Assembly: GCF_029338335.1 (NCBI RefSeq)
Contig: NZ_CP119796.1
DNA length: 64,000 bases
Source of the DNA: Halomontanus rarus
GTDB lineage: Archaea > Halobacteriota > Halobacteria > Halobacteriales > Natrialbaceae
Reading direction: 5' to 3' (one strand)
Below the pieces are notes generated by a model. It did no database searches. It was not told the origin of the DNA and saw only the letters and a list, made by a program, of their open reading frames with translations. Positions 35,186 to 43,354 of the stretch are shown one piece after another. A program made the translations under genes and the position numbers. The number at the start of each line of letters is the position of its first letter. Position 1 is the first letter of the stretch.

Positions 35186-36022
35186 TTACGATCGAGGTAA
35201 CTCGAGACTCGAGTAGTCGATCCGGGTCTGACCGGCCGTCGCGTCCGAATCGCCGTGTGCGACGACGATATCGGAGTCAGTGTCCGTGGTGTCGTCGATG
35301 TCAGCAGTCGGTCCGGACTCCGAACCGACGAGCACGACCGTTCCGCCGGCGACCAGCGGCGCGATCACGCCCGCGGTAACCGCCCTCGGATCCGCCAGTC
35401 CGGCGTTCACGCACACGCGCGTTCCGCTGTCGATCCCCCGCTCGTCGACGACCCTGCGGGCCGCCCGCAACACCGCACCGTGCGCGTATCGCCCCTGTCC
35501 GTCCGAGAGCAACGGCGTCTCGGGATCGATCTCGAGGGACGGGAACGACGGGTTCTCGCTCCAGAGTCCGGCGCCGAAGTGGTGGACGGCCGGATCGTCG
35601 GGTTTTCGACCGTAGCCGACGCGCTGGGCTCCCCGCGGGAGAGCGTAGCTCTCGAGTGCGTCGACGGGTGCGACGAGCGTGCGAAACTCGTGTTCGGAGA
35701 CGGTTCCGTTCTCGGGGCGAGTCCCAGCCCCGCGTCCGTGTCCGTCGCCGTACTCGCGCTCCAGGTCCTCGGGCGGTTCGAACCGAGTCGTCCCCTCGAG
35801 CAGCGCCGTCCCGAAAAAGGCGAGCAGCGCGAGCGGTCCATCGCCGACGACTCCGACGGTGACCCCCCGACGGACCCCGCTGTGGCGCAGGAAGTTGCCC
35901 GCCTTCCACGCGGAGGTACACAGCCAGTGGTAGTCGTACACCCGGCCGGTGGCGTCCTCGAGCGCCGGCACCTCGCTCCGTCGCTCGCGTTCGAACAGGT
36001 CGCCGACGGTCGACGCGTCCAT
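35186..36022 (-). CDS. Degenerate adenylate-forming-enzyme homologue (likely pseudoenzyme)
   Basis: This 278-residue protein has the fold start of an AMP-ligase: TVGDLFERERRSEVPALEDA, then GRVYDYHWLCTSAWKAGNFL and VGVVGDGPLALLAFFGTALL. Where the ATP-binding P-loop (SSGTTGxPKG) is expected it reads TPLLSDGQGRYAHGAVLRAA, with no Lys or Thr-Gly pair. The C-terminal lid with the catalytic Lys is absent; the protein stops after GGTVVLVGSESG and a short acidic tail. So the enzyme is probably inactive, and may bind or regulate. The ATG at 36022 is preferred over one nine codons upstream. Confidence 0.65.
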   Translation of the reverse strand: MDASTVGDLFERERRSEVPALEDATGRVYDYHWLCTSAWKAGNFLRHSGVRRGVTVGVVGDGPLALLAFFGTALLEGTTRFEPPEDLEREYGDGHGRGAGTRPENGTVSEHEFRTLVAPVDALESYALPRGAQRVGYGRKPDDPAVHHFGAGLWSENPSFPSLEIDPETPLLSDGQGRYAHGAVLRAARRVVDERGIDSGTRVCVNAGLADPRAVTAGVIAPLVAGGTVVLVGSESGPTADIDDTTDTDSDIVVAHGDSDATAGQTRIDYSSLELPRS

Positions 36023-36092
36023 ATCCGGACGTTTCGAGTCGGGCGGCAAAAACGCGCCGACTCGGCGACGGACGTTTTATCGCCCGCTCGTG

Positions 36093-36169
36093 CGGTCTCC
36101 TGTCGATCAGTTTCGGCGCAACCGCGACCGACCTGCGGTTGGACCGGGAAATCGGGACGGCGAACCGTC
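36093..36169 (+). repeat. Intergenic hairpin repeat, family II, copy 2
   Basis: This is a diverged copy of the element at 13889-13964, from CGGTCTCCTGTCGATCAGT to GCGAACCGTC, at roughly three-quarters identity by eye. The hairpin is weaker here (CAACCGC / GCGGTTG around the shared GACCGACCT loop). It ends 1 bp before the stop of the DJ-1 gene. Confidence 0.65.
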
Positions 36170-36763
36170 TCAGTCGTCGGCCGCCGCCGGGGCCGTCTCC
36201 TCGAGATCCGTTCCGAGCACCTCGAGGAACGAGGCGAGCCACGCGGGGTGGTCCGGCCAGGCCTGTCCGGTCACGAGGTTGCCGTCGCGGGTGACCTCGT
36301 CGGTCCACTCGCCGCCCGCGCCGACGACGTCGGCCTGCAGGGCCGGATAGGCGGTACACGTCCGCCCGTCGAGCACGTCCGCGGCCGCCAGAATCTGCGC
36401 GCCGTGACAGAGCGCCGCGACCGGCTTGTCCTCCTCGAAGAAGTGACGGACGATCTCGAGCACCTCGTCGTAGGTTCGCAGGTACTCCGGCGCGCGACCG
36501 CCGGGAACCACGAGCGCATCGTACTCCGTGGGATCGACCGCGTCGAAGTCGTGATTTAGTTCGAAGTTGTGCCCCGGCTTCTCGGTGTACGTCTGGTCGC
36601 CCTCGAAGTCGTGGATCGCCGTCGGACACGTGTCGCCTGCCTCCTTCTCCGGACACACCGCGTGGACCTCGTGGCCGACCATCTGGAGCGCCTGAAACGG
36701 CACCATGATCTCGTAGTCCTCGACGTAATCACCGGCCAGCAAGAGGATGTTCTTACTTGTCAT
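36170..36763 (-). CDS. DJ-1/PfpI family protein
   Basis: This 197-residue protein has the DJ-1/PfpI fold. It opens KNILLLAGDYVEDYEIMVPF, has the loop ALVVPGGRAPEYLRT (about 82-96), and the nucleophile elbow VAALCHGAQILAAADVL with the reactive Cys at about residue 118. Members serve as glyoxalase/deglycase, chaperone or cysteine-peptidase-like enzymes. The longer insert (about 40-70, EKEAGDTCPTAIHDFEGDQT) is typical of one archaeal-bacterial branch. It stands downstream of dnaJ on the same strand, which fits a stress role, though 183 bp separate them. Confidence 0.9.
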   Translation of the reverse strand: MTSKNILLLAGDYVEDYEIMVPFQALQMVGHEVHAVCPEKEAGDTCPTAIHDFEGDQTYTEKPGHNFELNHDFDAVDPTEYDALVVPGGRAPEYLRTYDEVLEIVRHFFEEDKPVAALCHGAQILAAADVLDGRTCTAYPALQADVVGAGGEWTDEVTRDGNLVTGQAWPDHPAWLASFLEVLGTDLEETAPAAADD

Positions 36764-36946
36764 TTGGTATCTTCCCGCACTCCCATTGGATGCGAGCAGT
36801 TATGAATGTGTGTGAGGTGTCATCTAGGCCCGTTCCCGAACTCGAAAGCGTCGCCCAACCGCGTTCGTTCCACTCTGTCTTCGTCCCGCTCTCACGCTTC
36901 GCCCCCCGGGCGACTCGAGCGAACGACAGAAATCGACCACTGACGG

Positions 36947-38116
36947 TCAGAACGACCGCTTGATCTTCTCGAAGAACCCTTCTTTGACCTCGATATCTTC
37001 GCCGCCCGCTTCCGCGAACGCCTCGAGCGCCTCCCGCTGTTCCTCGTTGAGCGACTCGGGCGTCACGATCTGCACCTGCACGTAGAGGTTGCCGTGACCG
37101 CGTCGACGGAGCCGGGGCATTCCCTTGCCCTCGAGGCGGAAGGTTTCGCCGCTCTGGGTGCCGTCGGGAATCTCGAACTCGACGTCGCCGTCGAGGGTGG
37201 GGACCTGCACACTGTCGCCGAAGGTCGCCTGCGGGAACGAAATCGGCAATCTATACCTGAGGTCGTCGCCGTCGCGCTCGAAGGTATCGTGGTCGCGGAT
37301 CGAGACGTCGATCAGCAGGTCACCGTGGGGGCCGCCGTTGGGACTCGGTGCCCCCTCGCGTTCCATTCGGAGCGTCTGTCCGTCGTCGATCCCCTCGGGA
37401 ATCTCGACCGACAGCGTCGCCTCGTTTCGGACGTAGCCCTCGCCGCGACAGTCGCCGCAGGTCTCGGAGTACAGCGTTCCCCCGCCTTCACACCGCGGAC
37501 AAGTCGTCGTCTGCTGGACCCGACCCAGCGGCGTCTGCTGGACCTGCGTGACCTGTCCGCGGCCCTGACACTCCGGACAGGTCTCGGCGTCCGCACTCGG
37601 CGGGTGACCCTCTCCCTCACACGTGTCGCAGGTCTCCGGCCGCTCGACGGTGAACTGTTTTTCCGCGCCGGTGTAGGCTTCCTCCAGGTCGATCCGGATC
37701 TCTGTTCGGAGGTCCTGTCCCTTTCGCGGACGGTTACGTCCGCGGCCACGGCCGCCACCCCCGCCGAAGACCTGCTCGAAGATGTCGCCGAGGCCGCCGC
37801 CCATGCCACCACCCATCCCACCGAAGGGGTCGCCGCCCATGCCGCCGGCGCCGCCGCGACCGCCGGCACCGGCGTCGAAGCCGTGTTTCTCGGCCTGTTC
37901 GAAGCGGTCGTGGCCCATTCGGTCGTAGGCCTGGCGTTTCTCCTCGTCGGTCAGGACCTTCTTGGCTTTCTGAATCTTCTTGAACTTCTCCTCGGCGTCG
38001 GGATCGTCGCTGACGTCCGGATGATACTCCGTTGCCTTCTTTCGATAGGCCTGTTTGATCTCCTCGGCGGACGCGTCGGGACCCACGCCGAGTACGTCGT
38101 AGAAGTCCTCGCTCAT
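36947..38116 (-). CDS. dnaJ: Chaperone DnaJ (Hsp40)
   Basis: This is the co-chaperone that delivers clients to DnaK and stimulates its ATPase. The 389 residues are a full type I DnaJ: J domain 1-66 with YHPDVSD, a Gly/Phe-rich stretch (about 75-120, repeats of GGMGGG), four zinc CxxCxGxG repeats (about 148-215: CDTCEGEG, CPECQGRG, CPRCEGGG, CGDCRGEG) and the client-binding C-terminal domains. The ATG at 38116 (MSEDFYDVLGVGPDASAEEI) is clear. It follows dnaK with 155 bp between them, so it may be read both from the dnaK mRNA and alone. Confidence 0.97.
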   Translation of the reverse strand: MSEDFYDVLGVGPDASAEEIKQAYRKKATEYHPDVSDDPDAEEKFKKIQKAKKVLTDEEKRQAYDRMGHDRFEQAEKHGFDAGAGGRGGAGGMGGDPFGGMGGGMGGGLGDIFEQVFGGGGGRGRGRNRPRKGQDLRTEIRIDLEEAYTGAEKQFTVERPETCDTCEGEGHPPSADAETCPECQGRGQVTQVQQTPLGRVQQTTTCPRCEGGGTLYSETCGDCRGEGYVRNEATLSVEIPEGIDDGQTLRMEREGAPSPNGGPHGDLLIDVSIRDHDTFERDGDDLRYRLPISFPQATFGDSVQVPTLDGDVEFEIPDGTQSGETFRLEGKGMPRLRRRGHGNLYVQVQIVTPESLNEEQREALEAFAEAGGEDIEVKEGFFEKIKRSF

Positions 38117-38271
38117 TCGTTGTACACCGATTATCCGTTGAGACACTTGAAACGACCGTTCGGCGGTCACCGGTGTCGTCGATCCGGCGACGGTCGTCTG
38201 CGAGCAAACGCGTTCGGTCGGGTGAACGATGCCGAGACCCGCTCTCGAGTTCGGTTACCGTGTGTGTCGCC

Positions 38272-40197
38272 TCACTCCTCGTCGTCGTCGACGTCCTCGA
38301 AGTCGGCGTCGACGAACTCCTCGCCGTCGTCCTCAGCACCCGCACCCGCGCCCGCACCGGGACCGCCCGGACCGGGGTTCGGGCCGCCGCCCATACCTGC
38401 GCCCGCTGCGCCTGCGCCGCCGGCGCCAGCGCCGCCGGCACCGGCCGCCGCGGCCTCCTGGTAGATCTGCTTGCCGATCTCTTGGAGCTCCGTGCTCAAA
38501 TTCTCCGTCGCCTCCTCGATCTCCTCGGCACCCGCGTCGGAGTCGTCGATCGTCGCCTCGAGATCCTCGACGGCGTCCTCGATAGTCGCGCGGAGGTCGT
38601 CGTCGACCTCGTCGTCGTTCTCCTCTAAGAGCGTCTCGGCGCGCTGGATCGTCGCTTCGGCGGTGTTGCGCGCTTCGATGCGCTCGCGGCGTTCCTTGTC
38701 CTCTTCGGCGTGTTCTTCGGCCTCCTGCTGAAGCCGGTCGATTTCGGCGTCGGAGAGGCCGGCACCGCCCTCGATGGTAATCTCCTCGCTGGTCCCCGTG
38801 CCTTTGTCCTCGGCGGCGACGTTGACGATCCCGTTCTCGTCGAGGCTAAAGGTCACCTCGATCTGGGGCGTTCCGGCCGGCGCCGGCGGGATCCCCTGGA
38901 GGTGGAACTCGCCGAGCATCTCGTTCTTTTCGGCGAGTTCGCGCTCGCCCTGGAAGACCCGGACCTGCACGGAGGTCTGGTTGTCCGCCGCGGTGGTGAA
39001 GATCTTCGATTCTTCGGTCGGGATCGTCGTGTTCTTCTCGATGAGTCGCTCGAAGAGGCCACCTTTGACCTCGATACCCAGCGAGAGCGGCGTGACGTCC
39101 AGCAGGACGATGTCGTCGACTTCGCCGCCGAGGACGCCACCCTGAATCGCCGCGCCCAGCGCGACGGCCTCGTCGGGGTTGACGTTCTTCTGGGGCTCCT
39201 CGCCGATGAGTTCCTCGACCTTCTCTGCAACCTGGGGCATCCGGGTCGAGCCGCCGACGAGCAGCACCTCGTCGATGTCTCCCTTCTCGTAGCCCGCGTC
39301 CTCGAGGGCCTGCTCGGTCGGCTCGACGGTGCGCTCGATGAGGTCGCTGGTGAGCGACTCGAACTTCGCTCGCGTCATCGACTCCTCGAGGTGGATCGGA
39401 CCGTCGTCGGTCGCCGTGATGAACGGCAGGTTGATCTCGGTCTCCTTTCGAGAGGAGAGTTCGATCTTGGCCTCTTCGGCGGCGTCTTTGAGCCGCTGGA
39501 GGGCCTGCCGGTCGTCCCGGAGGTCCATCCCGTGTTCCTCTTCGAACTCGTCGGCGAGGTAGTCGATGATGGCGTGGTCCCAGTCGTCGCCACCGAGGTC
39601 GTTGTCACCGTTGGTCGCGACGACCTCGTAGACGCCGCCGCCGAGGTCGAGGATGGAGACGTCGAAAGTCCCGCCACCGAGGTCGTAGACCAGAACGGTC
39701 TGGTCGGAGTCGTCGTCGAGGCCGTAGGCCATCGACGCCGCCGTCGGCTCGTTGATGATGCGCTCGACTTCGAAGCCGGCGATCTCGCCGGCGTCCTTCG
39801 TCGCCTGACGCTGGCGGTCCGAGAAGTACGCCGGGACCGTGATGACGGCCTTCTCGACCTCGTCGCCGAGGTAGTCCTCGGCGTCGCGCTTGATCTTCTG
39901 GAGGATCATCGCCGAGATCTGTTGGGGCGTGTACTCCTCGCCCTCGATATCGACGGTGTAATCGTCTTCGCCCATGTGGCGCTTGATCGAGGCGATCGTC
40001 TTTTCGGGGTTCTGGATCGCCTGATTCTTCGCCGGTTTTCCGACGAGTCGCTCGTCGTCGTCGGTGAAGGCGACGACCGAGGGTGTCGTTCGATCGCCTT
40101 CCGCGTTGACGATAATCTCCGGATCGCCACCTTCCATCACTGCAAACGCGCTGTTCGTGGTACCGAGGTCGATACCGAGAATCTTGTTACTCGCCAT
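38272..40197 (-). CDS. dnaK: Chaperone DnaK (Hsp70)
   Basis: This is the ATP-driven chaperone that binds unfolded segments. The 641 residues hold the ATPase domain (ILGIDLGTTNSAF at the start, VYDLGGGTFDVSIL near 185, LLVGGSTRMPQV near 325), the substrate-binding domain (about 380-500) and a lid followed by a Gly/Ala-rich run and the acidic terminus (FEDVDDDEE). The long acidic tail is normal for a haloarchaeal Hsp70. The ATG at 40197 is fixed by the family start and the TATA box 29 bp upstream. It lies between grpE and dnaJ in the usual archaeal order. Confidence 0.98.
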   Translation of the reverse strand: MASNKILGIDLGTTNSAFAVMEGGDPEIIVNAEGDRTTPSVVAFTDDDERLVGKPAKNQAIQNPEKTIASIKRHMGEDDYTVDIEGEEYTPQQISAMILQKIKRDAEDYLGDEVEKAVITVPAYFSDRQRQATKDAGEIAGFEVERIINEPTAASMAYGLDDDSDQTVLVYDLGGGTFDVSILDLGGGVYEVVATNGDNDLGGDDWDHAIIDYLADEFEEEHGMDLRDDRQALQRLKDAAEEAKIELSSRKETEINLPFITATDDGPIHLEESMTRAKFESLTSDLIERTVEPTEQALEDAGYEKGDIDEVLLVGGSTRMPQVAEKVEELIGEEPQKNVNPDEAVALGAAIQGGVLGGEVDDIVLLDVTPLSLGIEVKGGLFERLIEKNTTIPTEESKIFTTAADNQTSVQVRVFQGERELAEKNEMLGEFHLQGIPPAPAGTPQIEVTFSLDENGIVNVAAEDKGTGTSEEITIEGGAGLSDAEIDRLQQEAEEHAEEDKERRERIEARNTAEATIQRAETLLEENDDEVDDDLRATIEDAVEDLEATIDDSDAGAEEIEEATENLSTELQEIGKQIYQEAAAAGAGGAGAGGAGAAGAGMGGGPNPGPGGPGAGAGAGAEDDGEEFVDADFEDVDDDEE

Positions 40198-40221
40198 TGT
40201 GGATGTAGTTGTGCGCACTTT

Positions 40222-40230
40222 GTTTTAAAC
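40222..40230 (-). promoter_or_regulatory. TATA box of dnaK
   Basis: On the minus strand GTTTAAAAC is centred 29 bp before the dnaK ATG, in AT-poor surroundings, so it is a strong TATA box and implies a leaderless mRNA. It lies 135 bp downstream of the grpE stop, so dnaK has its own promoter. No clear heat-shock operator was found. Confidence 0.65.
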
Positions 40231-40365
40231 GTTGCTACACACCCCGAGGTGACGAATTAAATTCAGGTCTCGAGCGCGCTAAAGCCACCCTGTCGCGGAA
40301 TTCGGAAGGCGAGACGATCGGCTCGACGTCTCTGACGTGCTCTAAAATCGGTGTCGTCTCGAGCG

Positions 40366-41583
40366 CTATTCGTCGGTCGAGTCCTCGGCGTCCGTCGCGA
40401 CTTCGCCGCCGAGTTCGATCGCCTCGTCGTCGTCCTCACTACCCGCGGCGGCTTCGGACGTCTCCGAATCGCTCTCACCGTCGGTTTCCTGGCTCTCGTC
40501 GTCGTTACCAGTGCCAGTGTCAGTGGTGGCGTCGGAATCAGCATCGGCATCGGCATCGGCACCCGCCGACTCGCCTCCCTCACCGTCGTCGACCTCGCTC
40601 TGGCCGTTCTCGACCGCACCGTCCTCGCCTTCGCCTTCGCCCTCGCCGTCGCCCTCGCCGTCGTCTCCGTCTTCGCCCTCGAGTTCGCCGTTACTCACGG
40701 TCACCTGCGCGTTCTGGATGACCTTCTCGTCCATCTCGTAGCCGGGCGTGAACACCTCGGCGATGGTTCCCTCGGGTTGGGCGCTATCGATCTGGACCAT
40801 CACTTCGTGACGCTGGGGGTCGACCTCGGTCCCCGGTTCGGGGTCGATCTCCTCGACGTTCTCGTCGGCGAGGACGCGGTCGAACTCCCGCATCGTCATC
40901 TCGACGCCGTCGCGGAGACTCTCGGCGTCGCCGCTTTCCTCCTCGAGCGCACGCTTTAAATTGTCCCGAACGCCGACCAGTCGCGAGACCAGATCCTCGG
41001 TCGCGCGGGCCTTGAGTTGTTCTTGGCGCTTTTTCGCACGCTTCTTGTAGTTCTGGAAGTCCGCCTGCTTGCGTTTGACGTGGCCCTCGAGTTCCTCGAT
41101 CCGTTCCTCGCGCTCGGCGAGTTCCGCCTCTTTGGCCTCGAGGTCGTCCTGCAGGTCGCCGATCGTTCCGGCCTGCTCTTCGATCCGTTCCTGCAGGTCT
41201 TCAAGTTCCTCACGCTGTTGTTGGACGGTGGTGTTCAACTCGCGTGCGGTCTCGACGATGGCGTTGACGTCTCGAGCGAGGTCGTCGTCGTACGCCGTGA
41301 CCCGATCGAGGACGTTCTGGATGTCCTCGCTGGTTTCGGGTTCGGAGGCCGCGTCCGCTGCGTCCGTCTCTCCTTCCGTCGTCTCTGTCCCTGTACCCGC
41401 GACCGCGTTCTCGACGTCCGTTTCGGCTGCGCCCACGTCTGCATCCCCGTTCGCGTCCTCGGATCCCCGTTCGGTCTCGTCCGACGCCTCGGCCGGGTCG
41501 GGCTCGACGCGGTCGGCGTCGCCATCGGATTCGTCCTCGGACGGGACACCCTGGGCGGAGTTCATGCCCTCGTCATCGCTCAT
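40366..41583 (-). CDS. grpE: Nucleotide exchange factor GrpE, unusually long
   Basis: This exchange factor releases ADP from DnaK. The GrpE core is a long coiled coil (about 95-215, ELEDLQERIEEQAGTIGDLQ, then KKRAKKRQEQLKARA) and a beta domain (about 245-297, EVMVQIDSAQPEGTIAEVF, GYEMDEKVIQNAQVTVS). At 405 residues it is about twice the usual size: an acidic leader (1-90) and a tail (300-405) of near-repetitive acidic blocks (GEGDGEGEGEGEDG, then ADADADADSD). The start at 41583 (MSDDEGMNS) is behind a TATA box. Confidence 0.94.
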   Translation of the reverse strand: MSDDEGMNSAQGVPSEDESDGDADRVEPDPAEASDETERGSEDANGDADVGAAETDVENAVAGTGTETTEGETDAADAASEPETSEDIQNVLDRVTAYDDDLARDVNAIVETARELNTTVQQQREELEDLQERIEEQAGTIGDLQDDLEAKEAELAEREERIEELEGHVKRKQADFQNYKKRAKKRQEQLKARATEDLVSRLVGVRDNLKRALEEESGDAESLRDGVEMTMREFDRVLADENVEEIDPEPGTEVDPQRHEVMVQIDSAQPEGTIAEVFTPGYEMDEKVIQNAQVTVSNGELEGEDGDDGEGDGEGEGEGEDGAVENGQSEVDDGEGGESAGADADADADSDATTDTGTGNDDESQETDGESDSETSEAAAGSEDDDEAIELGGEVATDAEDSTDE

Positions 41584-41604
41584 GTCACTGTCAAGGCACA
41601 GCGG

Positions 41605-41612
41605 TAATAAAA
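41605..41612 (-). promoter_or_regulatory. TATA box of grpE
   Basis: The minus-strand CCCTTTTATTACC is centred about 26 bp before the grpE ATG, suggesting a leaderless message. The divergent helicase gene starts 125 bp further on. Confidence 0.6.
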
Positions 41613-41736
41613 GGGTTGAGGTACGGCTTCGCAACCCGGTATTGACGGGGGTAGTCGAGACACGCACGCGAGAGTGATAGCAGCGTCTCCAACCCACAGC
41701 GGTCAGTATTTGTAGCCGCCACACCGATCACGACTC

Positions 41737-43242
41737 GTGGCCGCGATCGACCTCCGATACGAGGACGGAACCGTTCGGATCGACGCCAGCGACGCCTCGG
41801 ACTCGGCACACGCAGTACTCGAGTCACACCTCGACTCCGAACTGACTCGGGGACTCGACCTCGAGGCCGATCCCCGCAGCGACACGTCCCGAACGCCGGC
41901 GTTTCGGTACGCGGAGCTTCGAGGCGCACTCGCGGCGTCGAATCTCGCCGTCGAGGATTGCGTCCTCTCGCTGGCCGACCTCCCGCCGCTCGACTCGGCG
42001 TACGAACTCCGTCCGTACCAGGCGGACGCACTCGGAGACTGGCTCGAGACGGATCGGTGGGCCGATATCGATCGGCCGCGCTGCCGGTCCTCCGAACTCG
42101 AGCGCGATCACGAGCGCCGACGCGAGCGAGGATCAGAACCGGAACCGGAACGAGCGCCGGCGCGAGCACCCGCCGGCGTCCTCGAACTCCCCACCGGAAG
42201 CGGGAAGACGGTCATCGCGATCGAGGCAATCGAATCCCTCCGGACGCCGACGCTTGTCGTCGTCCCGACGATCGACCTTCAGGAGCAGTGGATCCGCGAA
42301 CTCGAGCGCGAGTTCGCGCTCGAGGTCGGCCGCTTCGGCGGCGGCGAACAGCGTCTGGAACCGATCACCGTGTCGACGTACGATTCAGCGTACCTGAAAG
42401 CCGATGCCGTCGGCGACCGCTTCGGCCTCGTCGTCTTCGACGAGGTTCACCACCTCGGGGGCGAGGGGTACCGCGAGATCGCCCGACTGCTCGCGGCGCC
42501 CGCCCGACTCGGTCTCACGGCGACGTTCGAACGCCCCGACGACGCCCACGAAGTGATCGAAGGGATCGTCGGCCCGCTGGTCCACCGCGTCGATATCGAC
42601 GAACTGGCCGGCGACCACCTCGCGGCGTACGACCTCAAACGCCTCGCGGTCTCGCTCACCGACGCCGAGCGCGAGGAGTACGACCGCCGACAGGAGGTCT
42701 TCACCGACTACCTCGCCCGCTCGAACATCCAGTTTCGAAGCGGCTCGGACTACCAGGAACTCGTCAAGCGCTCCGGGTCGGATCCCGAGGCCCGCGAGGC
42801 GCTGCTCGCCAAACAGCGCGCCCGCGCAATCGTTTACGGGAGCGACGCGAAGCTCGAGGCGCTCGAAGGGATCCTCGACGACCACCGCGACGACCGGATC
42901 ATCGTCTTCACGGCGTTCAACGACCTCGTCTACGACGTCGCCGAACGGTTTCTGATTCCGGCGATCACCCACCAGACCGCCACCGCAGAACGGCGAGAGA
43001 TCCTCGAGCGGTTTCGCGAGGGGACCTACTCCCGCGTAGTCACGTCGAACGTCCTCGACGAGGGCGTCGACGTGCCCGACGCCACCGTCGCCGTCGTCCT
43101 CTCGGGCAGCGGGAGCGAGCGCGAGTTCACCCAGCGCCTCGGTCGGATCCTCCGACCGAAAGCGGACGGTCGGCGGGCGATACTGTACGAGGTGGTCGCC
43201 GACGATACCGCGGAGGAGAACGTGTCCCAGCGCCGGCGCTAA
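41737..43242 (+). CDS. XPB/Rad25-family DNA helicase
   Basis: This superfamily 2 helicase resembles archaeal XPB, an ATP-driven DNA opener for repair or transcription. The 501 residues have an N-terminal damage-recognition-like region (1-115), helicase domain 1 with Walker A ELPTGSGKTV at about 149-158 and DEVHH at about 234 (the DEAH box), domain 2 with VFTAFNDLVYDVAERF and the arginine-finger motif VI QRLGRILRP (about 465). A short Pro/Glu/Arg insert (GSEPEPERAPARAP) precedes the Walker A motif. The GTG start at 41737 gives VAAIDLRYEDGTVRID. The partner nuclease Bax1 is at 46785 on the same strand. Confidence 0.92.
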   Translation: MAAIDLRYEDGTVRIDASDASDSAHAVLESHLDSELTRGLDLEADPRSDTSRTPAFRYAELRGALAASNLAVEDCVLSLADLPPLDSAYELRPYQADALGDWLETDRWADIDRPRCRSSELERDHERRRERGSEPEPERAPARAPAGVLELPTGSGKTVIAIEAIESLRTPTLVVVPTIDLQEQWIRELEREFALEVGRFGGGEQRLEPITVSTYDSAYLKADAVGDRFGLVVFDEVHHLGGEGYREIARLLAAPARLGLTATFERPDDAHEVIEGIVGPLVHRVDIDELAGDHLAAYDLKRLAVSLTDAEREEYDRRQEVFTDYLARSNIQFRSGSDYQELVKRSGSDPEAREALLAKQRARAIVYGSDAKLEALEGILDDHRDDRIIVFTAFNDLVYDVAERFLIPAITHQTATAERREILERFREGTYSRVVTSNVLDEGVDVPDATVAVVLSGSGSEREFTQRLGRILRPKADGRRAILYEVVADDTAEENVSQRRR

Positions 43243-43354
43243 GGTCGCCGGCTTCCCTGTGCAACTCCGTTCCTTTTGAGTCCTCGGCCCGTCTCTCCGG
43301 AACGGGGATTTCGCGAACCGGCGGTCGATACGTATCGGAATCTACCGATTATCC

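Noticed and set aside
38710..40260. Antisense open frame of 516 codons opposite dnaK
   Set aside because: Classic artefact opposite Hsp70 genes in GC-rich genomes.
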